Shown here piece by piece: positions 56,900 to 64,000 of a stretch of DNA of 64,000 nucleotides. The DNA is taken from NCBI RefSeq assembly GCF_004122035.1, contig NZ_SAXA01000009.1, positions 142,772 to 206,771 of the forward strand, read 5' to 3'. The notes under the pieces were generated by a model, which had not been told where the DNA came from, searched no databases, and was given only the letters and a program-made list of their open reading frames with translations. The position numbers and the translations under genes were made by a program. The first letter of the stretch is position 1. Each line of letters begins with the position of its first letter. Origin of the DNA: Ancylomarina salipaludis (lineage in GTDB: Bacteria > Bacteroidota > Bacteroidia > Bacteroidales > Marinifilaceae).

Positions 56900-58255
56900 A
56901 TGTCAATAGATACTATAAATAATGATTTTGCAGATTTGTTTGAGCAGGGGAAAGCGCTTCTCGACGACAAGTCATCAAAGTTCATGAATACAAAAAGAGA
57001 GGAAGCTTTTGAGCAATTTAAAAAGCTTGGCGTTCCAACTCTTGCAAATGAAAATTACAAGTACACGAATCTGGTTCCTGCATTTGATCATCCCTATACT
57101 GTGGATCTTCAGTATAGAACAGTGATGGGTGATTTAAATGAATTGTTCTACTGCGATGTGCCTGAGTTGGATACCAACTTGGTATTGCTTTCGAATGGCT
57201 GGTATTACAATCAGAATAGAAAACTTGAAATTCCTAAAGGTGTTATTGTTTGCAGTCTGCAGGAAGCAGCCGAAAAGCATAGCGAAATTTTTGAGAAGCA
57301 TTATGGGAAATATGCCAAGCCAAACGAAGAAGGTTTGGTTGCACTAAACACAGCATTGGCTAAGGATGGCGTCTTTATTTACGTTCCTAAAAATGTAGTG
57401 GTTGAGAAACCCATTCAGGTGATCAATCTTTTGCGTTCCGATCGCGATTTAATGGCAACTCAGCGTAACCTGATTGTGATTGAAGAAAATGCTCAGGCAA
57501 AACTAATTTTCTGCGATCATACCTTAACACATAACAAATACCTATCGAATACAGTTAGCGAAATTAATGTCGCTAAAAATGCCGTTTTCGATTTATATAC
57601 CCTTCAAAATCAACATTTGAATGCAACGGTTCTTAATTCGGTATTTATCCGTCAGGAAGCGAATTCAAATGTATTGAGTAATACACTATCCTTATATGGT
57701 GGCATGATTCGCAATAACCATTATACTTTATTCGATGGCGAATATTGCGAGAATCACACCTATGGCATGTATTTGATGGACCGTCAGCAGCATGTTGACA
57801 ACTTTACTTTTGCTGATCATGCTAAGCCAAATTGTGTGAGCAATGAGCACTTTAAAGGGGTGATGGATGATGAAGCTACGGCTGCTTTTACAGGCAAGAT
57901 TCATGTTCGTCGTGATGCGCAAAAGACTGAGGCTTATCAGAGTAACAACAACTTGTTATTATCCGATACAGCGGTTATCAACTCCAAGCCTCAATTGATT
58001 ATCGATGCTGATGACGTGAAATGTAGTCATGGTGCAACTGTTGGTCAGATGGATGATGATGCATTGTTTTACCTTCGTGCTCGTGGTATTCATGAGGAAG
58101 AAGCGCGTATGATGCTGATGTTTGCTTTTGCTCACGAGATTATTGAAAAGATTAGAGTTGAGGCTCTTAAAGATCGTATCGACGAATTGGTTGAAAAACG
58201 ATTGAGAGGTGAAATTTCTAAATGTAATACTTGCGCCATAGCTTGTAACCGATAG
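56900..58255 (+). CDS. sufD: Fe-S cluster assembly protein SufD
   Basis: 451 residues, SufB paralogue in the SufBCD complex. N-terminal helices (SIDTINNDFADLFEQGK), then the beta-helix with SNGWYYNQNRKLEIPKG near 98, and C-terminal ADDVKCSHGATVGQMDDDALFY with the essential-looking His. The family-typical start is the ATG at 56900. The C-end carries CNTCAIAC. sufS follows 55 bases downstream. Confidence 0.96.
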   Translation: MSIDTINNDFADLFEQGKALLDDKSSKFMNTKREEAFEQFKKLGVPTLANENYKYTNLVPAFDHPYTVDLQYRTVMGDLNELFYCDVPELDTNLVLLSNGWYYNQNRKLEIPKGVIVCSLQEAAEKHSEIFEKHYGKYAKPNEEGLVALNTALAKDGVFIYVPKNVVVEKPIQVINLLRSDRDLMATQRNLIVIEENAQAKLIFCDHTLTHNKYLSNTVSEINVAKNAVFDLYTLQNQHLNATVLNSVFIRQEANSNVLSNTLSLYGGMIRNNHYTLFDGEYCENHTYGMYLMDRQQHVDNFTFADHAKPNCVSNEHFKGVMDDEATAAFTGKIHVRRDAQKTEAYQSNNNLLLSDTAVINSKPQLIIDADDVKCSHGATVGQMDDDALFYLRARGIHEEEARMMLMFAFAHEIIEKIRVEALKDRIDELVEKRLRGEISKCNTCAIACNR

Positions 58256-58265
58256 TAATGTGACA

Positions 58266-58295
58266 ATTAGTGATTAATAATTATCAATCACTAAT
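58266..58295. repeat. Inverted repeat between sufD and sufS
   Basis: ATTAGTGATT and AATCACTAAT flank a ten-base centre with no following T run of terminator length. Possibly an RNA hairpin affecting the sufD/sufS balance or a dispersed repeat. Confidence 0.5.
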
Positions 58296-58310
58296 CATTA
58301 ATTTTAAAAA

Positions 58311-59534
58311 ATGAGTTTAGATCCACATAAATACCGTCAGGATTTCCCAATTTTATCTGAGAAGGTGTATGGTAAATCACTGGTGTATTTCGATAATGCA
58401 GCAACAACACAAACTCCAACTCAGGTAACTGATGTTTTGGTTGAATATTACAACAAGTACAACTCTAATATTCACAGAGGGGTTCATTATTTGAGTAATA
58501 AATCGACTGAAGGAGCTGAAAATGCTCGTCTTAAGGTTCAGAAATTTATTAATGCAGCGCATTCGCACGAAGTGATTTTTACTGCCGGGACGACTGAAAG
58601 TATAAACTTGGTTGCAAACTCATTTGGCGAATGTTACGTTTCTGAAGGAGATGAGGTGATTGTTTCTGAAATGGAGCATCATTCGAATATTGTTCCCTGG
58701 CAAATGCTTTGTCAGCGAAAGAAAGCGACTTTAAAGGTTTTGCCTTTCAACGATAAGGGTGAATTGATGACTGAGAAGTTGGAGGATTTGATTACAGATC
58801 GAACAAAAATTTTGGCAGTCAATCATATTTCCAATTCTTTGGGAACGATCAATCCAATAAAAGAGATTATTGATTTTGCTCACTCGAAAAATGTACCTGT
58901 CCTTATCGATGCTGCTCAATCGGTTCAGCATAAAAAAATAGATGTCCAGGCTTTAGATGCCGATTTTCTGGTTTTTTCAGGACATAAACTTTACGGCCCG
59001 ACTGGGGTTGGCGTTTTGTATGGTAAGGAAAAATACCTGAATGAGATGCCGCCTTGGCAAGGTGGGGGTGAGATGATTAAAGAGGTGACGTTTGAGAAAA
59101 CCACCTATAATGAATTGCCCTTTAAATTCGAAGCGGGAACTCCAAATTATATTGATACAATTGGACTGGGAGCTGCAATTGATTACGTTGAGGCTATTGG
59201 TCTTGACGAGATTGATGCTTACGAACAAGAGTTGTTGGCCTACGCTACGGCAAAATTCGAATCGATTCCAAATCTGAGAATTTACGGAACTGCAAAAAAT
59301 AAGACCTCAGTGATTTCCTTTCTGGTTGAAGGTATTCACTTTTATGATATGGGTATGTTGCTCGATCAGATGGGGATTGCGGTGAGAACCGGAACCCATT
59401 GTACAGAGCCGGTTATGCAGCATTTTGGCATTGATGGAACTGTGCGAGCATCTTTTGCTTTTTATAATACGAAAGAGGAAATTGATGCACTTTTCGCAGG
59501 AATAGAAAAGGTTTGTAAAATGTTTGCCGTCTAA
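58311..59534 (+). CDS. sufS: Cysteine desulfurase SufS
   Basis: 407 residues, PLP enzyme supplying sulfur from cysteine. The PLP lysine is Lys226 in FSGHKLYGPTG and the persulfide-forming cysteine is Cys364 in RTGTHCTEP. The N-end YFDNAATTQTP and the ISNSLGTINP segment are typical of group II desulfurases. It works with the adjacent SufE. Confidence 0.97.
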   Translation: MSLDPHKYRQDFPILSEKVYGKSLVYFDNAATTQTPTQVTDVLVEYYNKYNSNIHRGVHYLSNKSTEGAENARLKVQKFINAAHSHEVIFTAGTTESINLVANSFGECYVSEGDEVIVSEMEHHSNIVPWQMLCQRKKATLKVLPFNDKGELMTEKLEDLITDRTKILAVNHISNSLGTINPIKEIIDFAHSKNVPVLIDAAQSVQHKKIDVQALDADFLVFSGHKLYGPTGVGVLYGKEKYLNEMPPWQGGGEMIKEVTFEKTTYNELPFKFEAGTPNYIDTIGLGAAIDYVEAIGLDEIDAYEQELLAYATAKFESIPNLRIYGTAKNKTSVISFLVEGIHFYDMGMLLDQMGIAVRTGTHCTEPVMQHFGIDGTVRASFAFYNTKEEIDALFAGIEKVCKMFAV

Positions 59535-59571
59535 AATAGTTGGTAAGATCCATTGAGTAGGTTCGTAGAGC

Positions 59572-59602
59572 TTTTTCAATGAATGAAAATGTTATACCTT
59601 TG
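59572..59602 (+). promoter_or_regulatory. Candidate internal promoter before sufE
   Basis: TTTT (59572-59575), 19-base spacer and TACCTTTG (59595-59602) resemble a Bacteroidota promoter in the 155-base gap between sufS and sufE. Confidence 0.42.
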
Positions 59603-59689
59603 CAATTGGATTTCAATTTCAGATTGAAAATGAAAGGATAAATGCGGGTTGCGATTGGCCGGCTATTAATGACTGATTACTATTACAAG

Positions 59690-60115
59690 ATGACCATAAA
59701 CGAAATACAAGAAGGAATTATTGAGGAATTCGCTGGTTTTGAAGACTGGATGGATAAATATGCTTATTTAATTGAGTTGGGGAATGATCTTGAAGGGATG
59801 GATGAACAATACCAAACAGATCAAAACCTGATTAAAGGTTGTCAATCAAAGGTGTGGTTCAATGCCAAGCTTGAAGATGGTGTTGTGAAACTCGAAGCCA
59901 ATAGCGATGCAATTATTGTAAAAGGAATTGCAGCCCTGTTAATTCGTGTTTTCAATAATCAGACTCCCGAAGCGATTATGAATGCTGACCTGAAATTTAT
60001 CGATGAGATTGGTTTGAAACAGCATTTATCACCAACACGATCAAATGGATTGGTGTCTATGGTGAAGCAAATCAAAATGTATGGTTTGGCTTTTAACCAC
60101 AAAGTGAACAATTAA
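59690..60115 (+). CDS. sufE: Cysteine desulfuration protein SufE
   Basis: 141 residues, accepts persulfide from SufS and passes it to SufBCD. The acceptor cysteine is Cys51 in LIKGCQSKVW. The ATG at 59690 (MTINEIQEG) matches the usual SufE N-end; ATGs at 59642 and 59669 are in frame upstream but less likely. A candidate internal promoter lies in the gap after sufS. Confidence 0.94.
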   Translation: MTINEIQEGIIEEFAGFEDWMDKYAYLIELGNDLEGMDEQYQTDQNLIKGCQSKVWFNAKLEDGVVKLEANSDAIIVKGIAALLIRVFNNQTPEAIMNADLKFIDEIGLKQHLSPTRSNGLVSMVKQIKMYGLAFNHKVNN

Positions 60116-60163
60116 TAACTTTAGAAAGAAAATTTCGATTTTCAATTCATAAATCTCAACACG

Positions 60164-60475
60164 ATGAGTAAAAAACAAACAGAAGAAATTATCATTGAGA
60201 TCTTAAAGACTATTTATGATCCTGAAATCCCTGTGAATATTTACGATTTGGGATTGATATATGAAATAGACCTTTACGAAGAGGATGAGGTGAAAGTTTT
60301 AATGACCTTAACCGCTCCCAATTGTCCAATGGCTGATCAAATTCTTGAGGAAGTGAACGATAAGATTAAGGCCCTTCCTCAAATCAGCGATGTAACAGTT
60401 GTGTTAACATTCGATCCACCTTGGGACAAAGATATGATGACTGAAGAAGCAAAACTCGAATTGGGTTTTCTATAA
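60164..60475 (+). CDS. SufT-like / MIP18 (DUF59) Fe-S assembly protein
   Basis: 103 residues of the MIP18 family: YDPEIPVNIYDLGLIYEID near 18-36, the conserved TLTAPNCPMAD near 65-75 with Cys70, and TFDPPWDKDMM near 85. These proteins help maturation of Fe-S proteins; its place at the end of the suf operon supports a SufT-like role. The operon ends at the terminator just downstream. Confidence 0.92.
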   Translation: MSKKQTEEIIIEILKTIYDPEIPVNIYDLGLIYEIDLYEEDEVKVLMTLTAPNCPMADQILEEVNDKIKALPQISDVTVVLTFDPPWDKDMMTEEAKLELGFL

Positions 60476-60481
60476 GATATT

Positions 60482-60508
60482 AAGGGCTGTTTTTCGGCCC
60501 TTTTTTTA
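60482..60508 (+). terminator. Terminator of the suf operon
   Basis: AAGGGC(T) and (C)GGCCCTT pair with a short loop, followed by a long T run. Confidence 0.8.
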
Positions 60509-60564
60509 TGTCCTTTTTTTAAGATGAAGGATTCACCTTTCCCAGACTTTCTTACTTTTATATT

Positions 60565-61497
60565 ATGAATCTAACTTTAGCAGCAAAATCTCAACTTATA
60601 AAAGATAAAGCCTTGGAGCTTGGTTTTGATCTTTGCGGAATTGCTGAAGCGAATTTTTTATCAGAAGAAAAAGAGCGCTTCACCGATTGGCTGGATAAGG
60701 ATTATCATGGCGAGATGGGGTATATGGCTAATAATGTTGAGAAGCGTCTCGATCCGAGGCTTTTGGTGGAAAATACCAAATCGGTTGTCGTTGTGGCACT
60801 CAATTATTATCCTGAAAGCAAGCAGGAAGATGCTGAAGCACCCGTTTTGGCAAAGTATGCCTACGGAAAAGATTATCATTTTGTGATAAAGGAAAAGTTG
60901 AATGCTTTATTGGCATATATTAACGAAGAGATAGGAGAAACCCAGGGGCGGGCTTTTGTCGATTCGGCTCCCATTTTGGAACATGCTTGGGCACGAAAAG
61001 CCGGATTGGGTTGGATTGGGAAAAATTCACTTCTTTTAAATCGAAAGCTGGGCTCTTTTATGTTTTTGGGAGAATTGCTTATCGATATGCCTTTAGAATA
61101 TAATACTGAAATTTATCCTGATTTTTGTGGTGGTTGTAATCGTTGTATTCGTTCTTGTCCAACCGATGCTATTGTTGCGCCTAAAGTGGTTAATGGGAGT
61201 AAATGTATTTCCTATTTTACTATCGAACTAAAAGATGATATTACGGAGGAGATGAAAGGCAAATTTCAAAACAGAGTCTTTGGTTGTGATATCTGTCAGG
61301 ATGTTTGTCCCTGGAACCGCATGGTGAAACCGCATTCGGTTGAAGATTTTAAGCCCAATCCTAAAATTTTATCTTTATCCAAAGATGAATGGTTTGCCAT
61401 GAATGCTCACGAATTTGGAGACTTATTCAAGAATTCTGCTGTTAAAAGAACGAAATTTAAAGGATTGAAACGCAATTTAGATTTTCTAACTGAATAA
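60565..61497 (+). CDS. queG: Epoxyqueuosine reductase
   Basis: 310 residues. Last step of queuosine synthesis in tRNA, reducing the epoxide with cobalamin and two 4Fe-4S clusters. Motifs: CGIAEANFL at the N-end, DSAPILEHAWARKAGLGWIGKNSLL near 133-157 (key part cited), CGGCNRCIRSCPTDAI near 188 and CDICQDVCPWN near 242. The enzyme depends on Fe-S clusters built by the neighbouring suf products. Confidence 0.95.
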   Translation: MNLTLAAKSQLIKDKALELGFDLCGIAEANFLSEEKERFTDWLDKDYHGEMGYMANNVEKRLDPRLLVENTKSVVVVALNYYPESKQEDAEAPVLAKYAYGKDYHFVIKEKLNALLAYINEEIGETQGRAFVDSAPILEHAWARKAGLGWIGKNSLLLNRKLGSFMFLGELLIDMPLEYNTEIYPDFCGGCNRCIRSCPTDAIVAPKVVNGSKCISYFTIELKDDITEEMKGKFQNRVFGCDICQDVCPWNRMVKPHSVEDFKPNPKILSLSKDEWFAMNAHEFGDLFKNSAVKRTKFKGLKRNLDFLTE

Positions 61498-61509
61498 TAT
61501 TTCTCAACT

Positions 61510-62349
61510 ATGACTCATCAAACATCATTAATTAAGACACCCGATGACATTAATTTGTTTTCACAAGTTTGGAAACCTTCCGAACAACCCGATTGTGTGA
61601 TTTGTTTGGTACATGGTATTGGGGAGCATAGTTCACGATATGAGGCTTGGGCCAAACGATTTACAGAAAAGAATATTGCCGTTTTTGCTTTTGACCAACG
61701 CGGACACGGACAGTCTGAGGGGAAAAGAGGTGTGATTCCTTCATATCAATCGCTACTTGATGATATCGATTGGGTTTTGAAAGAGTGTAGAAAGGAATAT
61801 CCCAATGTTCCGAGAATATTATATGGGCACAGTATGGGAGGCGGTGAGGTTTTGACTCATCTCCTTACCGGGAAAGGCGATTATGATGCTGTGATTGCGA
61901 CTTCACCCTGGCTGATCGCAAAGCAGTCTCCACCTAAATTGGTTATCCCTTTGATTAGTCTGCTTGAAAAGCTTGTTCCCAATTTTACTTTGAGGACGAA
62001 ATTGAATGCCGAATTGTTATCTCATGATAAAAATGTGGTTGAGGCATACAAAAATGATAGCTTGGTTCATCCATGGGTCTCTTTTCGTCTGTTTTATCAG
62101 GCTTATATTGCAGGATATAAACTGTTGAATAATTCAAAGACTTTAAATAAATCACTTTTACTTCTTCATGGGAGTGATGACGAAATTACATCTGCGGAGG
62201 CAAGTGCGAAATTTTCGATGAGTGCAGGTGAGTTGTGCCAGTTTCATTTGTTTGAAAATGCATTTCATGAACTTCACAATGATTTTTGTAAAGACGAGGC
62301 CTTTGATTTAATTTTGAAATGGATTCGAACATACATAAAGAATACCTAG
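61510..62349 (+). CDS. Alpha/beta hydrolase, monoacylglycerol-lipase-like
   Basis: 279 residues of the lysophospholipase/monoacylglycerol lipase group. LVHGIGEHSSRY is the oxyanion region, FDQRGHGQSEG follows, and the nucleophile is Ser in YGHSMGGGE near residue 116. Aspartate in HGSDDEI and His in AFHELHND complete the triad. No signal peptide; cytoplasmic. The substrate is unproven, probably acylglycerol or lysophospholipid. It starts 12 bases after queG, likely co-transcribed. Confidence 0.88.
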   Translation: MTHQTSLIKTPDDINLFSQVWKPSEQPDCVICLVHGIGEHSSRYEAWAKRFTEKNIAVFAFDQRGHGQSEGKRGVIPSYQSLLDDIDWVLKECRKEYPNVPRILYGHSMGGGEVLTHLLTGKGDYDAVIATSPWLIAKQSPPKLVIPLISLLEKLVPNFTLRTKLNAELLSHDKNVVEAYKNDSLVHPWVSFRLFYQAYIAGYKLLNNSKTLNKSLLLLHGSDDEITSAEASAKFSMSAGELCQFHLFENAFHELHNDFCKDEAFDLILKWIRTYIKNT

Positions 62350-62383
62350 CTTCGTATTCGTAACTATTATACACTTTCTCGCT

Positions 62384-63376
62384 ATGAATGATGATTTGTT
62401 TAGAACGAAAATAGAAATTCCTAAATCGCAATTCGATTTTTCATATAAGCACAAGGCTCTTATGATGGGATCTTGTTTTGTTGAGAATATTGGAGCTAAA
62501 CTTAAATCTGTTAAATATCAGGTTGATGTTAATCCGTTTGGAGTGATTTATAATCCGGTTAGCGTTTGTAGTAGTTTGAAATTATTGATGGAAGAACATC
62601 AGTTTGTTGAAGATGACTTGAACTTTCACAATAATCTTTGGTTCAGTTTTTATCACCATAGTAAATTTTCCAGTACCGATTTAGATAGTTGCCTTTTAAA
62701 TATTAATGAAGGTATAAGGAAGAGTTCGCAGAATCTAAAGGATGCCGATTTTTTATTTATAACTTTTGGTACGGCTTGGGTGTATGAGTTATTGAGTTCA
62801 GGTAAAATTGTTTCAAATTGTCATAAGCTTCCGGCTAAGGATTTTAATCGCTACCGATTAAATGTAGATGAAATAGTATCTATATATAAGGACCTATTGG
62901 TTGAACTATTAGTTTTTAATCCGAAAATTAGAATTGTATTTACCGTAAGTCCAATTCGGCATTGGAAAGATGGTGCTAATGGAAATCAATTAAGCAAGGC
63001 GACACTATTATTAGCAGTTGAGCAATTAACGGAGTTGTTTGAGCAAGTTTCTTATTTTCCTTCCTATGAAATTGTAATGGACGAGCTCCGCGATTACAGG
63101 TTTTATTCAGAAGATATGCTACATATTAGCGAGTCCGCCATTAAGTATATATGGCAACGCTTTTCTGACACATACTTTTCTGAAGAGTCTAAACAGATTC
63201 AAAAGCAAGTGGGAAAATTTATTTTGGCTGCCAATCATCGCCCTTTTAATGTGGGCTCTGACTCCCACCAAGCCTTTATTAAGTCAAGCCTAACAAAGAT
63301 TCATGAGTTTTTAAGAGTACATCCCTTTGTGAAGATGTCTGATGAAATTGATAATTTAGAAAGAAATCTGCTTTAA
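62384..63376 (+). CDS. GSCFA domain protein
   Basis: 330 residues with the domain-defining segment GSCFVENIG near residues 29-37 (Ser, Cys). The protein resembles SGNH hydrolases: TFGTAWVYEL near 128, FTVSPIRHWKDG near 188 and the later DMLHISESA with Asp and His residues. Likely a carbohydrate or peptide O-esterase or acyltransferase, unproven. Cytoplasmic; 34 bases after the hydrolase gene. Last protein gene before the rRNA promoter region. Confidence 0.85.
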   Translation: MNDDLFRTKIEIPKSQFDFSYKHKALMMGSCFVENIGAKLKSVKYQVDVNPFGVIYNPVSVCSSLKLLMEEHQFVEDDLNFHNNLWFSFYHHSKFSSTDLDSCLLNINEGIRKSSQNLKDADFLFITFGTAWVYELLSSGKIVSNCHKLPAKDFNRYRLNVDEIVSIYKDLLVELLVFNPKIRIVFTVSPIRHWKDGANGNQLSKATLLLAVEQLTELFEQVSYFPSYEIVMDELRDYRFYSEDMLHISESAIKYIWQRFSDTYFSEESKQIQKQVGKFILAANHRPFNVGSDSHQAFIKSSLTKIHEFLRVHPFVKMSDEIDNLERNLL

Positions 63377-63494
63377 GGCTATGGATTTTCTCTGATTAAT
63401 GTTGTAAATTGCTAGTCTGACTCATTTTTTTTAGGATGAGTGCTCTTGATTACTAGCCTGTTAAAAATTAAATGCAGGAAAGTTGATCTTCGCG

Positions 63495-63527
63495 TTTGGT
63501 TTTATGAATTAATAATCTCTATATTTG
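63495..63527 (+). promoter_or_regulatory. rRNA promoter P1
   Basis: TTTG (63495-63498), 21-base spacer, TATATTTG (63520-63527), then GCACTCGCTTT. First of three tandem promoters in front of the 16S gene. Confidence 0.75.
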
Positions 63528-63628
63528 CACTCGCTTTAAGAGAGGGGCGCAGGTCATTGAAACGTTTGTAGAGCTTGTAAACATTGGGTTGTCCCGATAA
63601 AACAAGTTGAAAAATAAACGAAAAAAGA

Positions 63629-63661
63629 TTTGCAGAATTAGAATTAAGTTTCTTATATTTG
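63629..63661 (+). promoter_or_regulatory. rRNA promoter P2
   Basis: TTTG (63629-63632), 21-base spacer, TATATTTG (63654-63661), then CAGCCGCTTT. It lies 134 bases after P1. Confidence 0.78.
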
Positions 63662-63767
63662 CAGCCGCTTTCATAGCGAAAGAGTTCTTAAAAAATTTGG
63701 CAGGGTAACGATGAAAATCTGAGGTAAAAACGGAAATAAATTTTCTAAAAAAAAACTTCAATTTTTA

Positions 63768-63800
63768 TTTGGTTTTAAAAAACTAAATTTGTTATCTTTG
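63768..63800 (+). promoter_or_regulatory. rRNA promoter P3
   Basis: TTTG (63768-63771), 21-base spacer, TATCTTTG (63793-63800), then CACCCGCTTT. It lies 139 bases after P2. The transcript leader to the 16S gene is about 170 bases; it contains a TTCTTTGAAAATATTGG segment resembling rRNA leader sequences of this phylum. Confidence 0.8.
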
Positions 63801-63976
63801 CACCCGCTTTGATGCTGTAATCAGCATCAAAACAGAGAAGAAATTTTGAACGCAAGTTCTTTGAAAATATTGGAAGTAGAATAAAGTTAGGTAAATACAA
63901 GAATAATAACCTTGTCAATTAGATTTACGAAATAACTTAGATATTATCCACGAGCAGATTAACTATAAGTTTTTTA

Positions 63977-64000
63977 TACAACGAAGAGTTTGATCCTGGC
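63977..64000 (+). rRNA. 16S ribosomal RNA, first bases (truncated by the window edge)
   Basis: The window ends with AACGAAGAGTTTGATCCTGG, the universal 5' start of bacterial 16S rRNA including the 27F primer site. The exact first base (about 63977) is estimated. The rest of the operon lies beyond the window. Confidence 0.93.

Noticed and set aside
1..64000. CRISPR arrays, tRNA genes, insertion sequences, prophage
   Set aside because: No regularly spaced repeats, cloverleaf sequences, transposase or phage proteins were recognised.

Overview
The window is a piece of a Bacteroidota chromosome, most likely a marine or sediment Bacteroidales/Marinilabiliales-type organism. I infer this from SprA of the type IX secretion/gliding machinery, promoters of the TTTG-N19..21-TAnnTTTG type, the LpxC-FabZ fusion, DUF4837 and DUF4197 lipoproteins, a GSCFA protein, SusC-like TonB receptors and a GG-Bacteroidales peptide cassette. 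The genus is a guess. The window opens inside ileS and closes on the first bases of a 16S rRNA gene.

Layout. 1-10.4 kb: ileS (3' part), a DksA/TraR-like protein, lspA, gltX, a CCDC81-HU/SPOR envelope protein, a COG0731-type radical SAM enzyme, two unnamed secreted proteins and a CidA/LrgB pair. 10.5-22 kb is the outer-membrane accessory part. It holds a coiled-coil membrane protein, a MORN/YwqK-type protein, a free carboxypeptidase-regulatory domain, a TonB receptor followed by a lipoprotein made of two 357-residue copies of one domain, a DUF4197 lipoprotein, and a second TonB receptor with a CNNC motif behind a tiny His-rich membrane protein (probable metal uptake). 22.2-39 kb: an M23 peptidase, dxr, rseP, tatA, a LysM lytic transglycosylase, a DUF4837 lipoprotein, pdxA, ruvA, the giant sprA and gcvH. 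39.3-44.2 kb: the rimP-nusA-infB operon. 44.4-50.7 kb: an HD-domain phosphohydrolase, lpxD, lpxC/fabZ, lpxA and thiL.

50.8-54 kb is the most unusual segment. It is an A+T-rich cassette on the minus strand between thiL and the suf operon: a small winged-HTH protein, a 63-residue double-glycine precursor peptide, a radical SAM/SPASM maturase and a 'pseudo-rSAM' partner that has lost the SAM-cluster cysteines. This matches the GG-Bacteroidales family of ribosomally made, modified peptides, whose product I do not know to be characterised. A perfect 12-bp hairpin lies between precursor and maturase, and a second inverted repeat lies upstream of the precursor.

54.5-60.5 kb: the complete sufBCDSE plus SufT-like Fe-S assembly operon. 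60.5-63.4 kb: queG, a monoacylglycerol-lipase-like hydrolase and a GSCFA protein. 63.4-64 kb: three evenly spaced tandem promoters driving an rRNA operon. I recognise no tRNA, CRISPR array, insertion sequence or prophage.
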